This document shows, piece by piece, positions 18,246-25,600 of a stretch of 64,000 bases of DNA. Below the pieces are notes generated by a model, which saw nothing but the letters and a program-made list of their open reading frames with translations, had not been told where the DNA came from and made no database searches. A program made the position numbers and the translations under genes. Position 1 is the first letter of the stretch. Each line of letters opens with the position of its first letter. Source of the stretch: Micromonospora sp. MW-13. Its GTDB lineage: Bacteria; Actinomycetota; Actinomycetes; Mycobacteriales; Micromonosporaceae. The stretch covers positions 81,696 to 145,695 of the forward strand of contig NZ_QKKX01000003.1 in assembly GCF_003434305.1 (NCBI RefSeq). The letters run 5' to 3'.

Positions 18246-19666
18246 CCGTCCCGCCGAGGTCCGAGGGTGGCGTCGACCTGGTGGATGAAGTGGCGTACGG
18301 CGGGCCTGCGGCGATGGGGCGCGAGTTGGGTTCGTAGGTCGTACAGATAACCTGCGGCGCGGGCCGACCGGAGCTGCGAGGTCAAGGTCAGCGCTTCCGC
18401 GCCGATGGCGCAGGCACGATCCGGTTCGTTTCGCTGTACCTGAACGGTGGCGAGCAGGGCGAGGTTGAAGGCTTTGCCGCGTACGTAGCTCTCGTCCATC
18501 CTCAGCGACCGGACGGCGAAGCGTTCTGCCTGGGTGGGCTTGCCGAGCGCGGTGAAGCAGTGGCCGAACTTGGCCGACAGGTATGCCTCGTCGAAGTAGC
18601 CCAACCACCGAGGGGCGCTGCTGCGGTCAGCCCGGTCGAGGGTTCGTTCCGCCTGGTGCAGTGCGTGGGCGCAGGCGCTTTCGTTGTGCGCGGACGCGTG
18701 GGCGTGTGCCTCCATGACGAACGCCTCGGCGGTCAGGACCGTGACGCCGGCGAGGTTTGCGGTCTGTCCCGCCGCACGGGCGAGATCGACGCCGGCCCCG
18801 GTGTGACCGAGGTAGGTCGCCTGGTGACTCATGGCGGCGAGGATCTCCGCTCCGAGAACGGAATCGCCCGCCGCGTGGGCGAGATTCAGCGCGAGGGTGA
18901 GGTGTCGCTGGGCGGCCCCGTGATCGGCCGTGTCGTACGCCTGCCAGCCGGCGAGCTGGGTCAACTCCGCGACGGCGCTGAGCAGCCGCCGACCTGTGGG
19001 GGGATCGTAGTGGCCCTCGGTCAGCAGCGGAGTGATCTCCTGGTGCAGGTAGCGGGTCACTGTCTTGCGCGCGTGGCCGCCTCCGTACTGGTTGTCCAGT
19101 CGCCGGTAGGTCGCGGTCATCTCACGGATGGTGTCGATGTCGGGCTGACCGACGCTGCGGCGACCAGATTGGCCCACGTCCTGCGGTGGGGGCACGGTGA
19201 ACCACCGGAGCGCTGGCAGGGTGTAGCCGGCGGAGCTGAAGGCCACCTGGCGGATCACGTCTCGACGGTTCACTTCGCCTTCCCAGAGCTGTGCGGCTGC
19301 GCTGACGTCCGCGCGCCAGGACCGGGTGACCGGCGGATCACACTGCCGCTGGTGGACAAAGTTGGCCATGTCTTGGGGAAATGAGCGTTGGCGGGGTGCC
19401 AGTCCCAATGCCATGCGTGCCTCGTCGGGCATTCGGCAACCATCGGCGATGCGTTCCAGCACGTCGATGGAGGTCACCTTCCGTCCCGCCATGATGCGGC
19501 TGACGTAGCCCTGCTCAAGTCCGACGGCGGCGCCGATGCGGGTCTGACTCGCGTGGGTCAAGCGGCTGACGTGTCGGAACAACGCTCCGATGTCACGGGC
19601 ATCGAGAGCTGCCCGCACCGTCCTGTCCGCCCACAGGTGGCTCGGAATATGAAGCGGATCGAGCAA
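18224..19666 (-). CDS. XRE-family transcriptional regulator with TPR-like sensor domain
   Basis: A 480-residue regulator. An N-terminal helix-turn-helix (about 33-75) reads TRIGAAVGLEQGYVSRIMAGRKVTSIDVLERIADG. The remaining 350 residues are helical with TPR-like repeats (AAQRHLTLALNLAHAAGD, ALHQAERTLDRADRS, AERFAVRSLRMDESYVRG). This layout is typical of actinomycete regulators thought to sense a peptide or small ligand. The start is a TTG at 19666 with GGGAG nine bases upstream; no better start exists further upstream. The 3' end overlaps the NUDIX gene tail to tail by 22 bases. It is divergent from a chain of very small genes. Confidence 0.8.
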   Translation of the reverse strand: MLDPLHIPSHLWADRTVRAALDARDIGALFRHVSRLTHASQTRIGAAVGLEQGYVSRIMAGRKVTSIDVLERIADGCRMPDEARMALGLAPRQRSFPQDMANFVHQRQCDPPVTRSWRADVSAAAQLWEGEVNRRDVIRQVAFSSAGYTLPALRWFTVPPPQDVGQSGRRSVGQPDIDTIREMTATYRRLDNQYGGGHARKTVTRYLHQEITPLLTEGHYDPPTGRRLLSAVAELTQLAGWQAYDTADHGAAQRHLTLALNLAHAAGDSVLGAEILAAMSHQATYLGHTGAGVDLARAAGQTANLAGVTVLTAEAFVMEAHAHASAHNESACAHALHQAERTLDRADRSSAPRWLGYFDEAYLSAKFGHCFTALGKPTQAERFAVRSLRMDESYVRGKAFNLALLATVQVQRNEPDRACAIGAEALTLTSQLRSARAAGYLYDLRTQLAPHRRRPAVRHFIHQVDATLGPRRDGYNSPRA

Positions 19667-19746
19667 CGGCGAGCTCCCAACGTGGTGATCCGACTACTCA
19701 TGGTGTTCGACTCGCAGCTTAGGGCGGGGAACGGCGCAGGTCGAGC

Positions 19747-19773
19747 CGGCTCATGTCGCCGTGACATGAGCCG
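19747..19773. promoter_or_regulatory. Perfect 11-bp-arm inverted repeat, likely regulator operator
   Basis: Arms CGGCTCATGTC and GACATGAGCCG are exact reverse complements with a five-base spacer (GCCGT). A third half-site, GACATG, follows at 19776-19781. The element lies between the divergent XRE gene (start 19666) and the 27-codon gene (start 19815), where it could control both. Which of the two XRE proteins binds it is not known. Confidence 0.6.
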
Positions 19774-19814
19774 TCGACATGGCTGCCGAGGGGCGCCGGC
19801 GCAATTCTGCGGGC

Positions 19815-19898
19815 ATGCTTTCCGCCTTCGAGAATCTGCCGCCCGACGCACTCGGCTGGCGTCGTCACCTGCCGGTGTGGCTCCCCCCGGCCGCATGA
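19815..19898 (+). CDS. 27-residue small protein, first of a coupled chain
   Basis: ATG at 19815 opens a 27-residue frame, MLSAFENLPPDALGWRRHLP and seven more residues, ending in a TGA at 19896-19898. Its last bases overlap the ATG of the next gene (ATGA at 19895-19898). AATTCT at 19803-19808 ends six bases before the ATG, the same spacing as the leaderless promoters elsewhere in the window. The Trp/Pro-rich text is not typical of random high-GC frames. I do not recognise the peptide. It could be a leader peptide, a signalling peptide or simply a translational starter. Confidence 0.45.
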   Translation: MLSAFENLPPDALGWRRHLPVWLPPAA

Positions 19899-20098
19899 CC
19901 ATGGGCGCGATCCGTGACCTCAAGGCGCTGACCGAGTACGCCCGCGAGCAGGTCGAGACGGCTGACGTGCTGCTGGCGGCCCACGAGGCTGCGGAGCTGG
20001 GCCTGTGTCGCTGCGGTCGACCGCACCCGTGTGACGAGCGCCGACAGGGAGTCGAGAGACGTGATTACTACGCACAAATCGTCGGTGATGCTTCGTGA
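19895..20098 (+). CDS. 67-residue Cys/His-containing small protein
   Basis: The start is the ATG that overlaps the stop of the 27-codon gene. The protein has a helical first half (RDLKALTEYAREQVETADVL, about 7-26) and a CRCGRPHPCDER segment with Cys at 38, 40 and 46 and His at 44, which could bind one metal ion. It ends RRDYYAQIVGDAS. Its end overlaps the next small frame by 11 bases. Family unknown to me. The position, between a divergent XRE gene and a second XRE gene, suggests a regulatory accessory. Confidence 0.6.
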   Translation: MTMGAIRDLKALTEYAREQVETADVLLAAHEAAELGLCRCGRPHPCDERRQGVERRDYYAQIVGDAS

Positions 20099-20162
20099 CG
20101 ACCCTGCCGATGTGGGCACCCATCAGTGCGCTGCGCCGCCGCTTTTGGGCTGGGCACTATGA
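20088..20162 (+). CDS. 24-residue small frame linking to the second XRE gene
   Basis: ATG 20088 (or GTG 20085) opens a frame of 24 residues, MLRDDPADVGTHQC and ten more. Its TGA (20160-20162) overlaps the ATG of the downstream XRE gene (ATGA). It has no clear ribosome site and starts inside the end of the 67-residue gene. The overlaps at both ends are the main support. It may only serve to couple translation. Confidence 0.3.
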   Translation: MLRDDPADVGTHQCAAPPLLGWAL

Positions 20163-21376
20163 GTGATCTGCGACCGGATGATGAGCCGATAGGCCGGCGG
20201 GTGGCACGGTGGCGGGTGCGACGGCGGATGACGCAGCAGATGTTGGCCGACCAGCTCGGCAAGTCGAAGAGCTGGGTGGACAAGATAGAGCGGGGTGTCC
20301 GCGCACTGGACCGGTTCTCCGTCATCCAGGACGTCGCCGGGGTGCTGCGGGTGGACGCGTCGGTGCTGGCCGGTGGAGACGCCCGGCCCGCAGCGGCGGT
20401 CGGTGCGCTCGACGAAGGCGTGGACAGGGTGCGGGCTGCGCTCGCCCGTTACGACACCCTCCTGACCGGACCGGATCCTCGGCCGACGCCGCCGGTAGCC
20501 GATCTGGGTCGACAGGTGGCGCACGCCTGGCTGAGCTACCAGCACGCGCACTACCCGCAGTTGGTGCGGATGCTGCCGGGCCTGCTCGGCGACGCCCAGC
20601 GCGCCCACGCGACCGAGGGCGAGGCGGCGGGTGCGGGGGGCCTGCTGGTCCAGGTGTACCGGATCACGGCGTCGATGCTGGTGAAGCTGGGGGAAGCCGA
20701 CCTGGCCTGGTTGGCCGCCGACCGGGCGATGGCGGTGGCCACCGGTGACCCGCCACTGGCAGCGGTCGCCGCGATCCCCCTGGGGCAGGCGCTGCGCGCC
20801 GCCGGGCGGGGCCGTTTGGCTATGGCGGTGACGATCGCCGCCGCACACCGGATCGCACCGGCGGTGCCCCATGACGGTCCGCCGCAGGAGCTGGCGCTGT
20901 GCGGGACGCTGTTGGTCGAGGCTGCTCTCGCCGCTGCGAGCTGTGGTGACGCGCGCAGCGTGGGGGAGCTGCTCGACCAGACCGGCGACATCGCCGAATG
21001 GGTCGGCGACGGCCAGGACCATCACCGGACGAGCTTCGGACCCACGAGCGTCGAGTTGGCGCGGGTGGCAGCGGCGGTCGATCTGGGCGACGGTGGTGCA
21101 GCGGTCACCGGGCACGAGAAGGTCGTCAGCGCGAGTGGGTGGGCGCTGCTGCCGGTCGAGCACCGGGCCGCTCACCTGCTGGACGCCGCACGGGCGTACC
21201 TGCACGTCGGTGACCTGCTCCGGGCGGGGCGCGCCCTGGTCGACGCCGAACGGACCGCGCCGGCCGAGATTCGTCACCGTCCGACGGCCCGTACCGTGAT
21301 CGAGGCCGTGGCTTCTGCTGGCCCGGTCCCGGCCGGGGTGGCGCGACTGGCCTCGTTGGTCGGGCTGACCCGGTGA
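20159..21376 (+). CDS. XRE-family transcriptional regulator with helical sensor domain
   Basis: A 405-residue regulator. The helix-turn-helix is at about 10-65 (RRVARWRVRRRMTQQMLADQ, then LGKSKSWVDKIERGVRALD). The rest is Ala/Leu-rich helical repeat without enzyme motifs, similar in plan to the XRE protein encoded divergently at 18224-19666 but not an obvious recent copy. ATG 20159 is chosen because it overlaps the stop of the preceding small frame and lies well before the HTH. Its stop overlaps the start of a 59-residue gene (GTGA). Confidence 0.8.
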   Translation: MSDLRPDDEPIGRRVARWRVRRRMTQQMLADQLGKSKSWVDKIERGVRALDRFSVIQDVAGVLRVDASVLAGGDARPAAAVGALDEGVDRVRAALARYDTLLTGPDPRPTPPVADLGRQVAHAWLSYQHAHYPQLVRMLPGLLGDAQRAHATEGEAAGAGGLLVQVYRITASMLVKLGEADLAWLAADRAMAVATGDPPLAAVAAIPLGQALRAAGRGRLAMAVTIAAAHRIAPAVPHDGPPQELALCGTLLVEAALAAASCGDARSVGELLDQTGDIAEWVGDGQDHHRTSFGPTSVELARVAAAVDLGDGGAAVTGHEKVVSASGWALLPVEHRAAHLLDAARAYLHVGDLLRAGRALVDAERTAPAEIRHRPTARTVIEAVASAGPVPAGVARLASLVGLTR

Positions 21377-21552
21377 CCGCGCCGTTCCTGTCCCTGGCCC
21401 AGATCCGTAACCGCCTCGCGCTGACCGCCCGCACGGTCCTGCGTCACCACCGGCCTGGCCCGGACGGTTGCTGCCGGGTCTGCCGCGTTCCGCGTTGCCC
21501 GGTGGGCACCGCCGCACGGGACTTCCTCGCCGCAATCGGGCGAGATCGGTGA
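21373..21552 (+). CDS. 59-residue cysteine-cluster small protein
   Basis: GTG 21373 overlaps the XRE stop by four bases (GTGA). The product starts with a helix (LAQIRNRLALTARTVLRHH) and continues to GCCRVCRVPRCPVG, with Cys at 33, 34, 37 and 42, then ARDFLAAIGRDR. The Cys cluster looks like a small zinc knuckle. Together with the 67-residue protein it makes two Cys-rich microproteins flanking one XRE gene. No family name is known to me. Coding is supported by the exact overlap and by codon bias. Confidence 0.6.
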   Translation: MTAPFLSLAQIRNRLALTARTVLRHHRPGPDGCCRVCRVPRCPVGTAARDFLAAIGRDR

Positions 21553-21692
21553 GGGGTCTGCACTTCCGGTCCGGAAGGCATGCCTCGTTTCTGCGGAGGG
21601 GCGGGCGCGAGTCCGGCCCTTCGGCCGGGCGATTCTGAACAGCGAAAATGCGTTGGCGCAACCGCTTTCTCACGGCCTAACGTCGGCGGGTC

Positions 21693-23396
21693 ATGCGCTT
21701 CGAACCGGCCGGCGATCCCGGCGTACCCGACGACCGTTCGGCGGCCCGATACCTGGTGTGGCTGGCCGGTCGGCAACCGTTGCTCTTCTTCGCCGCCATC
21801 GGCCTCGGCGTGGTCTGGATGGTCGCCCAGGCCCTGATGCCGGCCACCGTCGGCCGGGCCGTGGACGCCGGCCTCACCCACCGCGACCAGGGCGCCCTGG
21901 TCACCTGGGGGCTGGCCCTGCTCGGGCTGGGCGTGCTCCAGGCCGGCGCGGGCGTGCTGCGGCACCGGTGCGCGCTGCACAACTGGCTGGGCGGCGCGTA
22001 CCGGACGGTGCAGGTCACCGTCGGCGCGGCGAACCGGCTGGGGGCCGCGCTGTCCCGCCGGGTCGCGGGGGGCGAGGTGGTCAGCATCGGTACGGCCGAC
22101 ATCGGCCAGATCGGCCACGCGATCGACATCACCGCCCGGGGCACCGGATCGCTGGTCGCCATCGCCACGGTGGCGGTGATCCTGCTCTCCGCGTCGGTGC
22201 CGCTCGGCCTCGTCGTCGTGCTCGGGGTGCCGTTGCTGATGGCCGTGGTGGGGCTGCTCATCCGGCCGCTGCACCACCGGCAGCAGGCGTACCGGGACTC
22301 GGAGGGGGAGCTGACCGCCCGGGCCGGCGACATCGTCTCCGGGCTGCGGGTGGTGCGCGGCGTCGGCGGCGAGCCGGTGCTGTCGACCCGGTACCGGGCT
22401 CGGTCCCAGGAGTTGCGCGCCGACGGGCTGCGGGTGGCCCGGGTGGAGTCGCTGCTGGAGGCGACCCAGATCCTGCTGCCCGGCGCGTTCCTGGTGCTGG
22501 TCACCTGGCTGGGCGCCCGGTTCGCGCTGCGCGGAGAGATCACCGCCGGCCAGCTCGTCGCCTTCTACGGCTACACCGCGTTCCTGGTCAGCCCGCTGCG
22601 TAACCTCACCGAGGCGGTGGACCGGCTGACCCGGGGGCACGTGGCGGCCCGCCGGGTGGTCCGGCTGCTGCGGCTCACCCCCGAGCTGGTCGACCCGGCC
22701 CGCCCGGCGGCCCTGCCGGCCGGCCCCGGCGAGCTGGTGGACGCCGAGTCGGGGCTGGTCGTGCCGGCCGGCCGGCTCACCGCGCTGGTCGCCGCCGCGC
22801 CCGAGGACGCCGCCGCGATCGCCGACCGGCTCGGCCGGTACGTCGACGCGGACGTGACGCTGCACGGCGTACCGCTGCGGGAGGTGGCGCTGGCGGCGGT
22901 GCGCGAGCGGATCCTGGTGGCCGACAACGACGCGCACCTGTTCACCGGCCCGCTGCGGGCGGAGCTGGACCCGCACGACGCGGCCGACCCGGCGACGATC
23001 CTCGCGGCGCTGGACGCGGCGAGCGCGACCGACATCGTCGACGCACTGCCCGACGGGCTGGACGGCCGGGTCGCCGAGCGGGGCCGGGAGTTCTCCGGCG
23101 GCCAGCAGCAGCGGCTGCGGCTGGCCCGGGCGCTGGTCGCCGACCCGGAGACGCTGGTGCTGGTCGAGCCGACGAGCGCGGTGGACGCGCACACCGAGGC
23201 GCGGATCGCCGCGCGGCTCGGCCCGGCCCGGCGGGGCCGGACCACCCTGGTCTGCACCACCAGCCCGCTGGTGCTGGGCCGCGCCGAGCACGTGGTCTTC
23301 GTGGCGGACGGCAAGGTGATGGCCGAGGGGCCGCACGAGGAACTGCTGCGCACCGAGCCGCGCTACGCGGCCACGGTGAGCCGGGGGGAGAGCTGA
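21693..23396 (+). CDS. ABC transporter, membrane and nucleotide-binding domains, degenerate Walker A
   Basis: A 567-residue half-transporter of the exporter type. Six membrane segments span about 25-310. The nucleotide-binding domain (about 340-560) is unusual. The P-loop is lost: the expected Gly-rich GxxGxGKS is VAAAPEDAAAIAD. The Walker B Asp is replaced (LVLVEPTS) and the H-loop His is absent (CTTSPLVL). The signature FSGGQQQRL is intact. The next gene has the opposite defects, so the two must form a heterodimer with one working ATP site. The ATG at 21693 follows a TTGGCG/TAACGT promoter (21653 and 21678), nearly leaderless. It overlaps the next gene by one base. Confidence 0.85.
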   Translation: MRFEPAGDPGVPDDRSAARYLVWLAGRQPLLFFAAIGLGVVWMVAQALMPATVGRAVDAGLTHRDQGALVTWGLALLGLGVLQAGAGVLRHRCALHNWLGGAYRTVQVTVGAANRLGAALSRRVAGGEVVSIGTADIGQIGHAIDITARGTGSLVAIATVAVILLSASVPLGLVVVLGVPLLMAVVGLLIRPLHHRQQAYRDSEGELTARAGDIVSGLRVVRGVGGEPVLSTRYRARSQELRADGLRVARVESLLEATQILLPGAFLVLVTWLGARFALRGEITAGQLVAFYGYTAFLVSPLRNLTEAVDRLTRGHVAARRVVRLLRLTPELVDPARPAALPAGPGELVDAESGLVVPAGRLTALVAAAPEDAAAIADRLGRYVDADVTLHGVPLREVALAAVRERILVADNDAHLFTGPLRAELDPHDAADPATILAALDAASATDIVDALPDGLDGRVAERGREFSGGQQQRLRLARALVADPETLVLVEPTSAVDAHTEARIAARLGPARRGRTTLVCTTSPLVLGRAEHVVFVADGKVMAEGPHEELLRTEPRYAATVSRGES

Positions 23397-25159
23397 TGAC
23401 CGCCGCGCTGCCGGTCGCCGACGCCGACCAGGTCCGCCGGTACGCCCGCGCCCTGGTCCGCCGCCACCCCCGCGCCCTGGCCACCGCGCTCGCCCTGCAC
23501 GCGCTGGCCGCGGCGGCCGGGCTGGTCGCGCCGCGACTGCTCGGCGACCTGGTGGAGGGCATCTCCCGGGGCACCTCGACCGTCACGGTGGACCGGATCG
23601 CCCTGGCCATCGGCGGTTTCGTGGTGGCCCAGTCGGTGCTGGTGCGGTTCGCCCACCTGGCGTCGGCCCGGCTCGGCGAGGGGGTGCTCGCCGAGCTGCG
23701 CGAGGAGTTCGTCGACCGGCTGCTCGCCCTGCCGCTGTCCACGGTGGAGCGGGCCGGCACCGGCGACCTGCTCACCCGGGCGTCCCGGGACGTCTCCGCG
23801 CTGTCCAGGACGGTCCGGTTCGCGGTGCCGGAGACCCTGATCGCGCTGGTCACCGTCGTGTTCGTCGTCGCCGCGCTGCTGTTCACCGGGCCGCTGCTCG
23901 TGCTGCCGAGCCTGCTCGCGGTGCCGATCCTGTGGGCCGGCACCCGGTGGTACCTGCGCCGCGCCCCGGCCGGCTACCTGCGGGAGAACGCCGCGTACTC
24001 CGACATCACCGACGGGATCAGCGAGACCGTCGAGGGGTCGCGGACCACGGAGGCGCTGCGCCAGCAGGCCCGCCGCCAGGCCCGCAGCGCCGCCGACATC
24101 CGCCGGTCGTACGCCGCCGAGCGGTACACCCTCGGGCTGCGTACCGTCTTCTTCCCGGTCGCCGAGCTCGGGTACGTGGTGCCGGTGGTCGCCACCCTGG
24201 TCGTCGGCGGCTGGTTCTACCTGGAGGGTTGGGTCAGCCTCGGCCAGGTCACCGCGGCCACCCTCTACGCCCAGCAGCTCGTGGACCCGGTCGACCGGCT
24301 GCTCTCCTGGCTGGACGAGTTGCAGGTGGGTGGCGCCTCGATGGCCCGGCTGCTCGGGGTGGCCGCCGCCGACGACCCGGGCCCGGCCCCCGCCGGCGAA
24401 TCCCCACGGCCGGCCGCGGACGGTGGCCCGGCGGCTCCCCGGCTCGCCGCCCGAGACGTCCGGTACGCCTACCGGGAGGGCCGGGACGTGCTGCACGGCG
24501 TGACCCTGGTGCCCGAGCCGGGGGAGAAGCTGGCCATCGTCGGGCCGTCCGGGGCGGGCAAGTCCACCCTGGGCCGGCTGCTCGCCGGGGTGCACGCCCC
24601 GCGCGCCGGGTCGGTGACCGTGGACGGCCGGCCGCTGGACGGGCTGCCCCTGGCGGAACTGCGCACCCACGTCGCGCTGGTCACCCAGGAGCACCACGTC
24701 TTCATCGGCACGCTCGCCGACAACGTGGCGATGGTCCGCCCCGACGCCGACCCGGCCCGGGTCCGCTCGGCGCTGGCCGCGGTGGACGCCCTGGACTGGG
24801 CGGACGCGCTGCCGCAGGGCCTCGACACCGTGGTCGGCGCGGGCGGGCACGCGCTCTCCCCGGCGCAGGCCCAGCAGCTCGCGCTGGCCCGGCTCGTGCT
24901 GGCCGACCCGCACACCCTGGTCCTGGACGAGGCGACCTCGCTGATCGACCCCCGGGCCGCCCGGCACCTGGAGCGCTCCCTGGCCGCCGTGCTGGAGGGC
25001 CGCACGGTCGTCGCCATCGCCCACCGGCTCTTCTCCGCGCACGACGCCGACCGGGTGGCGGTGGTGGAGGACGGCCGGATCACCGAGCTGGGATCGCACG
25101 ACGAGCTGGTCGCGGCGGGCGGCCCCTACGCCGCCCTCTGGCGCTCCTGGCACGGCTGA
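23396..25159 (+). CDS. ABC transporter, membrane and nucleotide-binding domains, degenerate signature
   Basis: A 587-residue half-transporter, partner of the preceding gene (TGATG overlap). Six membrane segments are followed by a nucleotide-binding domain. Walker A is intact (IVGPSGAGKSTLGRLL, about 375-390), as are the Q-loop (ALVTQEHH), Walker B (TLVLDEATS) and H-loop (AIAHRL). The signature is broken: LSPAQAQQLAL instead of LSGGQ. With the first subunit's intact FSGGQ this gives exactly one consensus ATP site, as in heterodimeric exporters such as TM287/288. The substrate is unknown; drug, lipid or peptide export is possible. Confidence 0.88.
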   Translation: MTAALPVADADQVRRYARALVRRHPRALATALALHALAAAAGLVAPRLLGDLVEGISRGTSTVTVDRIALAIGGFVVAQSVLVRFAHLASARLGEGVLAELREEFVDRLLALPLSTVERAGTGDLLTRASRDVSALSRTVRFAVPETLIALVTVVFVVAALLFTGPLLVLPSLLAVPILWAGTRWYLRRAPAGYLRENAAYSDITDGISETVEGSRTTEALRQQARRQARSAADIRRSYAAERYTLGLRTVFFPVAELGYVVPVVATLVVGGWFYLEGWVSLGQVTAATLYAQQLVDPVDRLLSWLDELQVGGASMARLLGVAAADDPGPAPAGESPRPAADGGPAAPRLAARDVRYAYREGRDVLHGVTLVPEPGEKLAIVGPSGAGKSTLGRLLAGVHAPRAGSVTVDGRPLDGLPLAELRTHVALVTQEHHVFIGTLADNVAMVRPDADPARVRSALAAVDALDWADALPQGLDTVVGAGGHALSPAQAQQLALARLVLADPHTLVLDEATSLIDPRAARHLERSLAAVLEGRTVVAIAHRLFSAHDADRVAVVEDGRITELGSHDELVAAGGPYAALWRSWHG

Positions 25160-25251
25160 GGCACCGGGCCGGCAGGGGCCCCGCCGGGACGACGGGCGGC
25201 GGCGGACCGGCGGGCCGGTCAGGTGCGGCGCAGGACGCGGGCGGCGACGGG

Positions 25252-25542
25252 TCAGCGGCTGAGGGCCATCAGCAGGCCGAGCAGGAGCAGGGTGGCGACG
25301 GCGACCGCGAAGACGACCAGCAGGTCCCGCCGGCCGTGTTCGGCGGATGGTCCGGCGGGGGCCGGCTCGACCGGCAGGTCCCGGGTCACCGCGGCCAGGT
25401 CGCCGAGGGTGCGGGCGGACCAGACCACCGCGACCCGCTCGGAGAACTCGTCCAGGTTGAGCCGGCCCGCCGAGGTGTGCCGTTGCAGCTCGGCGATCAC
25501 CCGGTGCCGGTCGTCGTCGGAGGCGCGCAGCTCGACGTCCAC
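25252..25542 (-). CDS. DUF1707 membrane protein
   Basis: A 96-residue protein. The N-terminal DUF1707 (SHOCT-like) domain, VELRASDDDRHRVIAELQRHTSAGRLNLDEFSERV in family terms, is seen here as ASDDDRHRVIAELQRH followed by GRLNLDEFSERV. A C-terminal membrane helix (about 73-92, VVFAVAVATLLLLGLL) follows. GTG 25542 is chosen because TACCCT (minus strand, 25555-25550) ends seven bases before it, a leaderless arrangement. The function of DUF1707 is not known. Confidence 0.8.
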   Translation of the reverse strand: MDVELRASDDDRHRVIAELQRHTSAGRLNLDEFSERVAVVWSARTLGDLAAVTRDLPVEPAPAGPSAEHGRRDLLVVFAVAVATLLLLGLLMALSR

Positions 25543-25600
25543 GTCGGACAGGGTACGCAGCCGCGCCGCCCGGGTCAGGCCGCCGGGCGGAGGGGACCGG

